64,000 bases of DNA from Mycolicibacterium brisbanense (GTDB taxonomy: Bacteria > Actinomycetota > Actinomycetes > Mycobacteriales > Mycobacteriaceae). Each line of letters opens with the position of its first letter. Positions within the stretch are counted from its first letter, which is position 1. This document shows positions 45,901 to 54,809 of the stretch, piece by piece. Made by a program: the position numbers and the translations under genes. Under the pieces are notes generated by a model that had not been told where the DNA came from, searched no databases, and saw nothing but the letters and a program-made list of their open reading frames with translations. The stretch spans positions 124,001 through 188,000 of the forward strand of contig NZ_BCSX01000021.1 of the NCBI RefSeq assembly GCF_001570425.1, read 5' to 3'.

Positions 45901-46655
45901 CCAGCACGTCCGCGACCACATTCGAAGCCGAGTGGACCGAATGGCACCGCGAGCGCGAACGCTACTACGGCGATCCACTGGGCTGGGTCAGCCTGACCGC
46001 GCTGTACTGGCTCACCGACGAATTCGAAACCGTCGCCGACCTTCCGGGCCGTTGGCGGGCGGACGAGGCCGCGGTCTATGTCGAGGGGATCGACGGCACC
46101 GAGCGGCTCGAACCGATCGAAGGCGCGCCGGGGCTACTCGTCGCCGACGGGGACAGGCGCATCGAGGTGATCCGGCGGACCGGGTCGGTTGCGCTTCGGG
46201 TACACGACCCCAAGTCACCCCATCTGCTGAGCTACCACGGCATCCCCGCCTACCCACCGAACGAGCGCTGGCGCGTCGCCGCCACGTTCACGCCGTATCC
46301 GGAACATGTCACCGTCACGACCGGCGCCGTCGTGGAAGGCCTCGAACACCACCACTCGGCCGTCGGTGTCCTCGACTTCGAGTTGGCAGGCAGCGCCCAT
46401 CGACTCGTCGCCTTCGCAGGCCGCGAGGGCGGCTTGCAAGTGCTGTTCACCGACGCCACCAGCGGCGTGACCACCTACCCTGCCGCCCGATCCCTTGCCG
46501 TCGGCGCTCCCGATGCCGACGGGACTGTGACTCTCGACTTCAACCGGGCGGCCAACCTGCCGTGCTCGTTCACCGACTTCGCGACCTGCCCCGTGGCGCC
46601 CGCCGAGAACCGGCTCACCGTCGCGGTGGAAGCCGGCGAGAAGACGCCACGCTGA
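45897..46655 (+). CDS. DUF1684 protein
   Basis: 252 residues. WHRERERYYGDPLGWVSLTALYWLTDE near the N-terminus and TLDFNRAANLPCSFTDFATCPVAPAENRL at the C-terminus are the two DUF1684 signatures, including the conserved CxF and TCP cysteines. The biochemical role of the family is not known to me. No signal peptide is seen. AGAGG lies upstream of the ATG, which overlaps the LLM stop by four bases, so this is the second gene of a two-gene operon. Confidence 0.9.
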   Translation: MTSTSATTFEAEWTEWHRERERYYGDPLGWVSLTALYWLTDEFETVADLPGRWRADEAAVYVEGIDGTERLEPIEGAPGLLVADGDRRIEVIRRTGSVALRVHDPKSPHLLSYHGIPAYPPNERWRVAATFTPYPEHVTVTTGAVVEGLEHHHSAVGVLDFELAGSAHRLVAFAGREGGLQVLFTDATSGVTTYPAARSLAVGAPDADGTVTLDFNRAANLPCSFTDFATCPVAPAENRLTVAVEAGEKTPR

Positions 46656-46665
46656 CCTCGGCCTG

Positions 46666-46693
46666 TTGACAGAGTGGTAAAAGTGGTTATTGG
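46666..46693 (+). promoter_or_regulatory. Possible SigA-type promoter for the second cutinase gene
   Basis: A perfect TTGACA (46666-46671) is followed 16 bp later by TATTGG (46688-46693), which fits a -10 only partly. The gene starts 45 bp downstream with GAGGAG. Confidence 0.35.
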
Positions 46694-46738
46694 GAAAGGA
46701 TCTGCACGGGGCCGATCCGGTACACGTCGAGGAGAATC

Positions 46739-47422
46739 ATGCCTTTTGGCACGACATCTCGACGTCGCCGGTGTCGCCCGAGCACCCACCTGGCCGTCGC
46801 CGCCATGATGGTCACTTCTGCCTGCGCGGTCGCCCCGGCGGTCGCGTCTGCCGCGCCAAAGTGCTCGGACGTCGAGGTGATCTTCGCGCGCGGCACCGAT
46901 GAGCCATCGGGTATCGGCGCGGTCGGCCAGGCCTTCGTTGACACGCTGCGTCCCATGGTCAAGGGCTCGACCGTCAGCACCTACGCCGTCCAGTACCCCG
47001 CGTCGTGGGATTTTCTCAAGGCCGCGGCCGGGGCGACCGACATGAGCAAGCATGCGCAGGCCACGGCGTCCCAGTGTCCGAAGACGAAGATGGTGCTCGG
47101 AGGCTACTCGCAGGGCGCGGCCGTCGTCGACGTCGTCGCCACCTCACCGGTCGCCGGACTCGGCTACAACGCGCCGCTACCGGCGTCCGTCATCCCGCGG
47201 ATCGCGTCGATCGTCGTCTTCGGCAACCCGTCGGCGCGGCTCGGGCAGCCCCTGACCCGCATGAGCCCGGACTTCGGCGCACGAACCGCCGACCTGTGCA
47301 ACACCAACGACCCCATCTGTTCGCTCGGCCGGGACTTCGACGCGCACGTCCGCTACCAACAGTCCGGGCTGATTCAGCTCGGTGCACAGTGGGCCGCACG
47401 GCATATCAACGTGCGCACCTGA
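46739..47422 (+). CDS. Cutinase-like esterase (CULP), exported
   Basis: 227 residues. The N-terminus is strongly basic (SRRRRCR) before a hydrophobic signal ending AVASAAP. Cutinase features: EVIFARGTDEPSGIGAVGQAFVD, Ser124 in LGGYSQGAAVV, IVVFGNPSARLG, CNTNDPICS for the acid and FDAHVRYQQ for the His. It should act on lipid esters outside the cell. GAGGAG precedes the ATG by a short spacer. The gene stands alone, tail-to-tail with a K+/H+ antiporter gene with one base between stops. Confidence 0.93.
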   Translation: MPFGTTSRRRRCRPSTHLAVAAMMVTSACAVAPAVASAAPKCSDVEVIFARGTDEPSGIGAVGQAFVDTLRPMVKGSTVSTYAVQYPASWDFLKAAAGATDMSKHAQATASQCPKTKMVLGGYSQGAAVVDVVATSPVAGLGYNAPLPASVIPRIASIVVFGNPSARLGQPLTRMSPDFGARTADLCNTNDPICSLGRDFDAHVRYQQSGLIQLGAQWAARHINVRT

Positions 47423-47423
47423 T

Positions 47424-48920
47424 TCACTCCAGCAGACCGTATTCGTCGAACCAGTGGGCCAGCTTGCCGCGGCGGCTGACCGCTCGCAGCCGCGCTTCGG
47501 TGGCGGGCCGCACTTTGCTGGTCGTGACGATGAGGAGCTCGTCGCCGACCTCGATACGCGTATCGGGCAACGGGACGAAAGTGTGGCCGTCCCGCACAAT
47601 CAGTGTGATCACCGCGGGGTACGGCAGGCGCAGTTCGAGGATCGTGACGTTGTGCAGACGCGACGACGGCTGCACCGTCATGGTGAGCAGTTCCGCGTCG
47701 AGGACGTCGAGCGGCGCCGCTTCGACCTGAATCTCCCGGGTGGACTCGGCGGTCACCAGCCCCAGCCGGTTAGCGACGAAGTGCAGGCTCGGGGCCTGGA
47801 CCAGGGTGAAGATCACCACCAGAACGAAGACGATGTTGAGCAGGCGGTGGCTGTCGGCCACGCCCACGACGATCGGGAAGGTGGCCAGCACGATCGGCAC
47901 CGCACCGCGCAGCCCGGCCCACGACAGGAACAGCTGCTCCCGCAACGGGATACGGAAGCCGATCAGCGCTCCCAACACCGACAGCGGGCGGGCCACCAAC
48001 AGCAGCACCAGGCCGACGACGATCGCCGGGATCACGTCGTCGGTCAGTTCATGCGGGTTGACCAACAGCCCGAGCAGGACGAACAGGCCGATCTGCGCCA
48101 GCCAGCCGACCCCCTCGGCGAAGGACCGCGTCGCCGATCGGTGAGGCAACCCCGAATTGGCGAGCACGACCGCCGCCAGGTACGCCGCGATGAAGCCGCT
48201 CGCATGCGCGCTACCGCCGGCCGCGAACGCGACGAGCCCCAGGCCGAAGGTCGCGATCGGGTACAGCCCGGACGCCGGCAGGGCGATGCGCCGCAACGCG
48301 ATCGCCCCGAGAAGCCCGACAGTCAGGCCTAGCGCGACACCCACCACCAGCTCGTAGGCGATTTCGGTGAGCGCTCCCTCTGGTTCGAGGACGAACGGCA
48401 CCACGCTGAACATCAGCACGAGGATGACCGCCGGTGCGTCGTTGAACCCGGATTCGGCCTCAAGCAGACCCGCGAGGCGCCGCGGTAGCGGCAATACCCG
48501 CAGCACCGAGAACACCGCGGCCGCGTCGGTGGAGGCCACGATCGCCCCGAGCAGGAGCGACAGCTGCCAATCCATGCGCAGCAGCACGTGGGCACCGACC
48601 GCGGTGACGACCGTGCTGATCAACACCCCGATCGTCGCCAGTGACGCCGCTGGCGCCAGCACCTTGCGGATGTCGGCGTAGCGGGTGGTCAAACCACCCT
48701 CGACGAGGATCACGGCGAGGGCGGCCGTGCAGACATTCCTGGCGAGTTCGACGTTGTCGAAGTGCAGCCCGATGCCGTCCTCACCGAGAACGACGCCCAC
48801 CAAAAGGAACAGCAGCAGACTGGGAAATCCCACGCGCGTCGCGACGCGCGTGCCGATGATGCTTGCGAGCAGCACAAGGCCTCCGACCAACAAGGCCAGG
48901 TACAACTGTTGCAAGGTCAT
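47424..48920 (-). CDS. Potassium/proton antiporter (CPA1) with TrkA_C domain
   Basis: 498 residues: about twelve transmembrane segments of a CPA1 exchanger (GFPSLLLFLLVGVVLGEDGIGL, SLLLGAIVASTDAAAVFSVLR, ESGFNDAPAVIL with the conserved ND), then a cytosolic TrkA_C domain from about residue 400 (LHNVTILELRLPYPAVITLIVRDG) that senses a nucleotide or ion. It should export K+ or Na+ in exchange for protons. TACTTT ends 7 nt before the ATG at 48920, predicting a leaderless start. The divergent TrkA-type protein (65 bp between starts) is the natural partner in K+ balance. Confidence 0.93.
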   Translation of the reverse strand: MTLQQLYLALLVGGLVLLASIIGTRVATRVGFPSLLLFLLVGVVLGEDGIGLHFDNVELARNVCTAALAVILVEGGLTTRYADIRKVLAPAASLATIGVLISTVVTAVGAHVLLRMDWQLSLLLGAIVASTDAAAVFSVLRVLPLPRRLAGLLEAESGFNDAPAVILVLMFSVVPFVLEPEGALTEIAYELVVGVALGLTVGLLGAIALRRIALPASGLYPIATFGLGLVAFAAGGSAHASGFIAAYLAAVVLANSGLPHRSATRSFAEGVGWLAQIGLFVLLGLLVNPHELTDDVIPAIVVGLVLLLVARPLSVLGALIGFRIPLREQLFLSWAGLRGAVPIVLATFPIVVGVADSHRLLNIVFVLVVIFTLVQAPSLHFVANRLGLVTAESTREIQVEAAPLDVLDAELLTMTVQPSSRLHNVTILELRLPYPAVITLIVRDGHTFVPLPDTRIEVGDELLIVTTSKVRPATEARLRAVSRRGKLAHWFDEYGLLE

Positions 48921-48985
48921 CAACGTGAAAGTAAATCAGTACCGAAGCGTGTGGTGAGGCCCGGCGTATAGGCAAAAATAACCGG

Positions 48986-49690
48986 GTGGCGGAACGGAAG
49001 ATGCGAATCGCGATCGCCGGCGCGGGCAACGTCGGGCGATCCGTTGCGCGCGAGTTGCTCGATTACGGCCACAAGGTCTTGCTCATCGAACGCGAGCGGC
49101 GCAAGTACGAGCCCGACACGGCCGCCGAGGCGGACTGGTTGCTGGCCGACGCGTGCGAGATCACCGCACTCGAGGAAGCCGGAATCCAGACCTGCGACGT
49201 ACTGATCGCCGCGACGGGCGACGACAAGGCCAATCTCGTCATCGGCCTGCTCGCCAAAACCGAGTTCGGCGTGCCCCGGGTCGTCGCCCGCATCAACGAC
49301 GTCAGCAACCAATGGTTGTTCGGCCCGAGTTGGGGCATCGACGTTGCCGTCTCGACGCCGGGTGCACTGGTCGCCGGCATCGAGGGCGCCATCGACATCG
49401 GTCATCTGGTGCGGCTGATGGGCCTGCGTGGCGGCCGTGTCGAGCTGACCAAACTGACCCTGCCCGAAGCCAACCCGCTCGTGGGCCGGCGCGTCGACCA
49501 GTTGGACCTTCCGTCGAACACCGCGTTGGTGAGCTTGGTTCGCAGTTCGCAAGTCATCCTGCCGCGCCCCGACGAGGTGCTGGAGGCTGGTGACGAGATG
49601 CTGTTCATCGCCAACCGGGCCGCGGAGGGTTCACTGCTGGCGGCTGTTCACGGCGGCCAGCTCCTCCACGACATGCTCGACGACGCCTGA
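48986..49690 (+). CDS. TrkA-type potassium channel/transporter regulatory subunit (CeoC-like)
   Basis: 234 residues: an RCK_N Rossmann domain (RIAIAGAGNVGRSVARELLDYGHKVLLIERE, DVLIAATGDDKANLVIGLLAKTEFGVPRVVARIND) and an RCK_C/TrkA_C domain (ELTKLTLPEANPLVGRRVDQLDLP). It closely follows remembered M. tuberculosis CeoC (Rv2692). It binds NAD(H) or ATP and gates a K+ transporter. CeoB is not present here; the nearest membrane partner is the divergent antiporter. The GTG at 48986 is used; an ATG at 49001 would start exactly at the family N-terminus and is equally possible. Confidence 0.9.
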   Translation: MAERKMRIAIAGAGNVGRSVARELLDYGHKVLLIERERRKYEPDTAAEADWLLADACEITALEEAGIQTCDVLIAATGDDKANLVIGLLAKTEFGVPRVVARINDVSNQWLFGPSWGIDVAVSTPGALVAGIEGAIDIGHLVRLMGLRGGRVELTKLTLPEANPLVGRRVDQLDLPSNTALVSLVRSSQVILPRPDEVLEAGDEMLFIANRAAEGSLLAAVHGGQLLHDMLDDA

Positions 49691-49741
49691 CCGGACCTGC
49701 CGCGCGGCGTCGAGCAGGGGTCAGGCACGCTGGTCACCACG

Positions 49742-52276
49742 ATGCCCACTGCCCTGCTCGACGACCCCGGCGATCTGTCCGCACTGCGCGCACGAAGCGC
49801 TGACCCCGACACGCTGTTCACCGACTTCGCCGCCTGGGCCGAGGCCAACGGCACCGCGCTGTATCCGGCGCAGGAAGAGGCGCTGATCGAACTGGTCAGC
49901 GGGGCCAACGTGGTGCTGGCCACCCCGACCGGGTCCGGCAAGTCGCTGGTGGCCACGGGCGCGCTGTACGCGACGTTGGCGGCAGGCAAGCGCAGCTACT
50001 ACACAGCGCCCATCAAAGCCCTGGTCAGTGAGAAGTTCTTCGCTCTGTGCGACGTGTTCGGTGCGGTGAACGTCGGCATGCTGACCGGCGACGCGGCCGT
50101 CAACTCCGACGCGCCGATCATCGCGTGCACGGCGGAGGTGCTCGCCAACATCGCGCTGCGGGAAGGCGCGCAGGCCGACATCGGTCTGGTGGTGATGGAC
50201 GAGTTCCACTTCTACGGCGACCCCGACCGCGGCTGGGCGTGGCAGGTGCCACTGCTGGAACTGCCGCGTGCCCAGTTCTTGTTGATGTCGGCCACGCTCG
50301 GCGATGTCACGTTCCTGCGCGAGGACCTCACCCGGCGCACCGGGCGTCCGACGGCGCTGGTCGCTGGTGCCGAACGACCAGTGCCGCTGTTCTACTCGTA
50401 TGCGACGACGCCGATGCACGAGACCATTCAGGATCTGCTCGACACCAAGCAGGCCCCGGTCTACGTCGTGCATTTCACCCAGGCCTCGGCGCTGGAACGC
50501 GCGCAGGCACTGATGAGTGTCAACGTGAGCACCAAGGACGAGAAGGCCGCGATCGCCGAGGCCATCGGCGGCTTCCGTTTCACGTCGGCGTTCGGGTCGA
50601 CGCTGTCGCGGCTGGTGCGGCACGGCATCGGTGTGCACCACGCCGGGATGCTGCCGAAGTACCGACGGCTGGTGGAGCAGCTTGCTCAGGCCGGTCTGCT
50701 GAAGGTCATCTGCGGCACCGACACCCTCGGCGTCGGCATCAACGTGCCGATCCGGACCGTGGTGTTCTCGGCGCTGTCGAAGTACGACGGCACCCGCACC
50801 CGGTTGCTCAGTGCCCGTGAGTTCCACCAGATCGCGGGCCGGGCCGGGCGCGCGGGTTACGACACCGTCGGCACCGTCGTCGTTCAGGCGCCCGACCATG
50901 AGGTGGAGAACCTCAAGCAGTTCGCGAAGGTTGCCGACGATCCCAAGAAGCGCCGAAAGCTGGTGCGCCGCAAGGTTCCCGAGGGCATGGTGCCCTGGAG
51001 CGAGGCCACCATGAACCGGTTGGTCTCTGCTGCGCCCGAGGCGTTGACGAGCAACATGCGGGTGTCGACGGCGATGATTCTCGATGTCGTGGATCGGCCC
51101 GGCGATCCCTTCGTGGCGATGCGCCGGTTGCTCACCGACAACCACGAGCCCCGTAAGCGGCAACTCCGGCACATCCGCGAAGCCGTCGGCATCGCCCGGT
51201 CGCTGTTACAGGCCGGGGTGTTGGAGCGCCTCGACGAACCCGAGCCCGACGGGCGGCGGTACCGGCTGACCGTTGACCTACCGCCGGACTTCGCACTGAA
51301 CCAGCCGTTGTCGACGTTCGCGCTCGCCGCGATCGACCTGCTCGATCCCGAATCGGAAACCTATGCGCTGGACGTGGTTTCGGTGATAGAGGCGACGCTG
51401 GAGGATCCGCGCCAGATTCTGGCAGCACAGTTGAACAAGGCCAGGGGCGAGGCCGTCGCGCAGATGAAGGCCGACGGCATCGAATACGAGGAGCGCATCG
51501 AGCTGCTCGATGAGGTCAGCTATCCCAAGCCGCTCGAAGAACTGCTCAACCATGCCTTCGACGTCTACCTACGCACCAACCCGTGGGCCGCGGACGGCCG
51601 GCTGTCTCCCAAGTCGATCGTGCGGGAGATGTGGGAGCGCGCCATGACGTTCCGGGAGTTCGTCAGCGCCTACGGACTGACACGGTCGGAAGGTGCTGTG
51701 CTGCGCTATCTGTCCGACGCGTTCAAAGCCCTGCGATCCGGTGTTCCCGCCGCGGCCCGTACCGACGAGGTCATCGACATCGTCGAGTGGATCGGCGAGC
51801 TTGTCCGCCAGGTCGATTCGAGCCTGCTCGATGAATGGGAGCAGCTCACCGATCCCGATCAGCCCCATGACGTGCCCGTCGCGACGCCGACCCGGCCGCG
51901 CCCACTGACCGGCAACGAACGTGCCTTCACCGCGATGGTCCGCAACGCGTTGTTCCGCCGGGTCGAGTTGTTCGCCAGGAGACGCTGGGACGAACTCGGC
52001 GAGCTCGACGGCGACGCCGGCTGGTCCGCGCAGCGATGGGAAGAGGTCGGTCTGGAGTACTTCGCCGAGCATTCCGACCTCGGCACCGGCGCCGATGCGC
52101 GCGGCCCCGCGATGCTGATCTTCGACCGGCAGCCCGGCGTGTGGCGGGTACGGCAGATCCTCGACGACCCGGCGGGCGACCGGGACTGGGGGTTCGACGT
52201 CGAGGTGGACCTCGAAGAGTCCGACGAAGCAGGGACCGCGGTACTGCGCCTGGTGGACGCCGGCAGAATGGACTGA
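49742..52276 (+). CDS. Ski2-like DEAD/DEAH helicase with DUF3516
   Basis: 844 residues. Helicase motifs in order: Walker A TPTGSGKSLVATG, Ia APIKALVSEKF, II MDEFHF (DEFH in place of DEAH), III SATLGD, then GVHHAGMLPKYRR, GTDTLGVGINVPIRTVVF and QIAGRAGRAGYD. The C-terminal third (PLEELLNHAFDVYLRTNPWAADGRLSPKSIVREM) is DUF3516, typical of this actinobacterial group. It is likely an RNA or DNA unwinding enzyme distinct from HelY; the substrate is unknown. It starts 51 bp after the TrkA-type gene. Confidence 0.9.
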   Translation: MPTALLDDPGDLSALRARSADPDTLFTDFAAWAEANGTALYPAQEEALIELVSGANVVLATPTGSGKSLVATGALYATLAAGKRSYYTAPIKALVSEKFFALCDVFGAVNVGMLTGDAAVNSDAPIIACTAEVLANIALREGAQADIGLVVMDEFHFYGDPDRGWAWQVPLLELPRAQFLLMSATLGDVTFLREDLTRRTGRPTALVAGAERPVPLFYSYATTPMHETIQDLLDTKQAPVYVVHFTQASALERAQALMSVNVSTKDEKAAIAEAIGGFRFTSAFGSTLSRLVRHGIGVHHAGMLPKYRRLVEQLAQAGLLKVICGTDTLGVGINVPIRTVVFSALSKYDGTRTRLLSAREFHQIAGRAGRAGYDTVGTVVVQAPDHEVENLKQFAKVADDPKKRRKLVRRKVPEGMVPWSEATMNRLVSAAPEALTSNMRVSTAMILDVVDRPGDPFVAMRRLLTDNHEPRKRQLRHIREAVGIARSLLQAGVLERLDEPEPDGRRYRLTVDLPPDFALNQPLSTFALAAIDLLDPESETYALDVVSVIEATLEDPRQILAAQLNKARGEAVAQMKADGIEYEERIELLDEVSYPKPLEELLNHAFDVYLRTNPWAADGRLSPKSIVREMWERAMTFREFVSAYGLTRSEGAVLRYLSDAFKALRSGVPAAARTDEVIDIVEWIGELVRQVDSSLLDEWEQLTDPDQPHDVPVATPTRPRPLTGNERAFTAMVRNALFRRVELFARRRWDELGELDGDAGWSAQRWEEVGLEYFAEHSDLGTGADARGPAMLIFDRQPGVWRVRQILDDPAGDRDWGFDVEVDLEESDEAGTAVLRLVDAGRMD

Positions 52277-52404
52277 CCGGTCCGTGTTCCACATCACACC
52301 GGCGATCGGGTTCGAGTGAGAGAATGCTGGGTATCTGCTTGGCGTGAATTGTGGGGCCAACGGCGCTTCCGCGAGTCTGTGTGTCGAGGGTTGGGGGTTG
52401 TCGC

Positions 52405-53127
52405 ATGAACCGAATCAATCGCTGGTTGGTTGCCGCTGCGGTCGCACCGTTCGCGGCGGCGGGGTCGCTCGCCGTGGCCGGGCAGGCATCCGCGGAGTCA
52501 TGTCCTGATGTGCAGGTGGTGTTCGCCAGAGGCACGTTCGAGCCTCCCGGCGTCGGCCGTGTCGGTGAGGCGTTCGTCGATTCCCTCCGCGCGAAGGTCC
52601 CCGGCAAGTCCGTCGATGTCTATGCGGTGAACTATCCGGCGTCTCTTGACTTCGCGACTGCCGCCGACGGTGTGGTCGACGCCAGTAACAAGGTCCGCGA
52701 CACCGCCAACGTGTGCCCGAACACCAAGATGGTGCTCGGTGGCTACTCGCAAGGCGCCGCCGTCGCGGCGTACATCACCGCCGATGCCGTCCCGGCAGGC
52801 TTCGCCCTGCCGCCGGGGCTCACCGGGCCGATGCCGGCATCGGTCGTCGACCACGTCGCCGCGGTCGCGCTCTTCGGCAAGCCGTCCAGCGGCTTCCTGC
52901 AGATGATCTACACCGGCGCCCCGCCGATCAAGGTCGGCGCCCAGTACGCACCCAAGACCCTCGACCTGTGTATCCCCGAGGATCCGGTGTGCTCGCCGAC
53001 CGGCAGCGACAACGGCGCGCACAACCAGTACGCCGACAACGGGATGACCGATCAGGCGGCCCAGTACGCTGCCGGCCACCTCGGAGCGGGGACTTCCGTG
53101 ACCGCGGAGCAGGCCACGCACCGCTGA
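52405..53127 (+). CDS. Cutinase-like esterase (CULP), exported
   Basis: 240 residues with a Sec signal ending AGQASAES. VQVVFARGTFEPPGVGRVGEAFVDSL, Ser115 in LGGYSQGAAV, ALFGKPSSGFL, CIPEDPVCSPTG and NGAHNQYADNG give the cutinase fold and catalytic triad. It matches the larger CULP forms of fast growers in size. The ATG at 52405 begins a good signal peptide; the frame stays open 18 codons upstream. It is the third cutinase-like gene in the window and has no operon partner. Confidence 0.93.
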   Translation: MNRINRWLVAAAVAPFAAAGSLAVAGQASAESCPDVQVVFARGTFEPPGVGRVGEAFVDSLRAKVPGKSVDVYAVNYPASLDFATAADGVVDASNKVRDTANVCPNTKMVLGGYSQGAAVAAYITADAVPAGFALPPGLTGPMPASVVDHVAAVALFGKPSSGFLQMIYTGAPPIKVGAQYAPKTLDLCIPEDPVCSPTGSDNGAHNQYADNGMTDQAAQYAAGHLGAGTSVTAEQATHR

Positions 53128-53173
53128 GCCGGGCGAGCTTTTCGGGATCTGGGTCGGCTGTTCGGCCACTCGG

Positions 53174-53185
53174 TCGGTTTACCGA
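53174..53185. promoter_or_regulatory. Inverted repeat TCGGT-TT-ACCGA upstream of TetR gene
   Basis: Perfect 5-bp arms around TT, with a possible -10 TACGAT at 53206-53211. It is in a suitable place for autoregulation, but short repeats of this kind arise by chance fairly often. Confidence 0.35.
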
Positions 53186-53254
53186 ACGCGCGGGAGGGTC
53201 TTCGCTACGATGGCGTCGACCAACCGCGCGCAGTGCCGAGGGAGCGATGGCCGT

Positions 53255-53872
53255 ATGGATGCTGAACCCGCGACCGGGTCCAGCCGTGTGGCCCGGCGAC
53301 GTGACCGCCGCAAGGCTGAGATCGTCAGGACAGCCACCCGGATCCTGACGGAGTCCGGTTACCAGGGGATGAGCCTGGAAGGGGTCGCCGAGCAGACTGA
53401 TATCGCGAAAGCGACGCTGTACCACTACTTCTCGTCAAAGGACGAGCTGGTCGCCGCGGCGCTGGAGTCGCTCACGCAGGAGGTGCTGCACCGCCTGACC
53501 GCACGTGAAGAGACCCTCGGAGAGGTGTCCGCCCGGGACCATCTGGCAGCGCTCATCGATGAGCAGATCCTGATCCTGACCGAGACCGCGCCCGAGGTGG
53601 CGACGGTGTTCTCGTGGCCGGGCAGCTGGCCGAAGGTCTTCGAGGAACCGATGAAGGACATGCGCCGCAGGCACGACGCCGTGTTCCGCAAGGTCGCCGA
53701 GCAGGGCATCGCGAGCGGCGAATTCACCTGTCCCAACATCAATGTCGCCTTGCAATGCCTGCACGGAATCCTCAACCAGTCCTCGGTGTGGATCCGGCCG
53801 GGAGCCCATGACGACGACCGGGCTGAATTACGGGCCGCGGTCGTGGACCGCGCGTTGCGCATCTTCGACTGA
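53255..53872 (+). CDS. TetR-family transcriptional regulator
   Basis: 205 residues. The DNA-binding domain is KAEIVRTATRILTESGYQGMSLEGVAEQTDIAKATLYHYFSSKDELVAAAL; the C-terminal domain includes FSWPGSWPKVFEEPMKDMRRRHDAVFRKV. The ATG at 53255 is chosen because GAGGGAG lies 10 nt upstream and TACGAT at 53206-53211 would then be a promoter; an ATG at 53210 is in frame but overlaps that element. It converges with an enoyl-CoA hydratase gene, and the SDR and hydratase genes are candidate targets, suggesting lipid or alcohol metabolism. Confidence 0.9.
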   Translation: MDAEPATGSSRVARRRDRRKAEIVRTATRILTESGYQGMSLEGVAEQTDIAKATLYHYFSSKDELVAAALESLTQEVLHRLTAREETLGEVSARDHLAALIDEQILILTETAPEVATVFSWPGSWPKVFEEPMKDMRRRHDAVFRKVAEQGIASGEFTCPNINVALQCLHGILNQSSVWIRPGAHDDDRAELRAAVVDRALRIFD

Positions 53873-53886
53873 GCCGCGCTCGTGGC

Positions 53887-54687
53887 TCAGGACTCGGCGG
53901 AAGGGAACCGCGGAGCCCGCTTCTCGCGCAGCGCGGTGTATCCCTCGACCACGTCGGGCCCGAGAAAGGTGAGCATTTCGTAGGCCGCCGATTGGTCGAA
54001 GATCGGCCCGGCTTGGCGCAGCCAGTTGTTCAGCGACCGCTTGGTCAGTCGGATGGCCTGCTGGGCGCCTGCGGCGAGCCCGTCGGCGATCCGCAAGGCC
54101 TCATCCAGGACCTCCTCGCGGGGAAGGGCTTTGGCCACCAGACCGATGCGTTCGGCTTCGATGCCGGTGATCATCTCCCCCGTCATCAGGTAGTACTTGG
54201 CCTTGGCCATCCCTGCCAGCAGCGGCCAGATGATGGCGGCGTGATCGCCCGCGGCCACACCGAGTTTGACGTGACCATCGCCGATCCGGGCATCCTCGGC
54301 GACGATCGCGATGTCGGCGAGCAATGCCGCTACCGCGCCCGCCCCGACTGCCACGCCGTTGATGGCCGACACGATCGGTTTGTCGCAGTTGATCATGTTG
54401 TAGACCAGATCGCTCATCTCACCGAGCATGTGCGAAACCCGTTGGTAGTCACCGGCCATCCGCTCCACCATGGCCAAGTCACCGCCCGCGCTGAACGCCT
54501 TGCCCGCACCGGTGATCACAGCGACGCGGGTGTCGTGGTCGGTGGAGACGTCGCGCCAGATGCGGGCCAGCTCGGCGTGCATCTCTTCATCGGCCGCGTT
54601 GTATTTCTCCGGTCGGTCGATGGTGATGAGCAAGACCCCGTTGTCCCGGCGGCTCAGTGTCAGTTGCCGGTAGTCGTCGAGGTTCAT
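53887..54687 (-). CDS. Enoyl-CoA hydratase/isomerase family protein
   Basis: 266 residues of the crotonase fold. GVLLITIDRPEKYNAADEEMHAEL, the oxyanion segment AVITGAGKAFSAGGDLAMVE and KPIVSAINGVAVGAGAVAALLADIAIVAEDARIGDGHVKLGVAAGDHAA are present. The catalytic Glu expected after the second motif is not obvious: LGVAAGDHAAIIWP has an Asp-His here, so the chemistry may differ from simple hydration. GGAGACGAC precedes the ATG at 54687. It is divergent from an SDR gene (122 bp between starts), which may form a small acyl-CoA pathway with it. Confidence 0.9.
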   Translation of the reverse strand: MNLDDYRQLTLSRRDNGVLLITIDRPEKYNAADEEMHAELARIWRDVSTDHDTRVAVITGAGKAFSAGGDLAMVERMAGDYQRVSHMLGEMSDLVYNMINCDKPIVSAINGVAVGAGAVAALLADIAIVAEDARIGDGHVKLGVAAGDHAAIIWPLLAGMAKAKYYLMTGEMITGIEAERIGLVAKALPREEVLDEALRIADGLAAGAQQAIRLTKRSLNNWLRQAGPIFDQSAAYEMLTFLGPDVVEGYTALREKRAPRFPSAES

Positions 54688-54809
54688 GTCGTCTCCGTCT
54701 CGTGTGGGTCGGCGAGGCCTGGCACATCCCGGTGCCCCCCAAAGCTAGGACAGTTCGACCAGATAGGTCAATAATCGACCGCACGGTTGATTTTTCTGGA
54801 GGAGACAAC

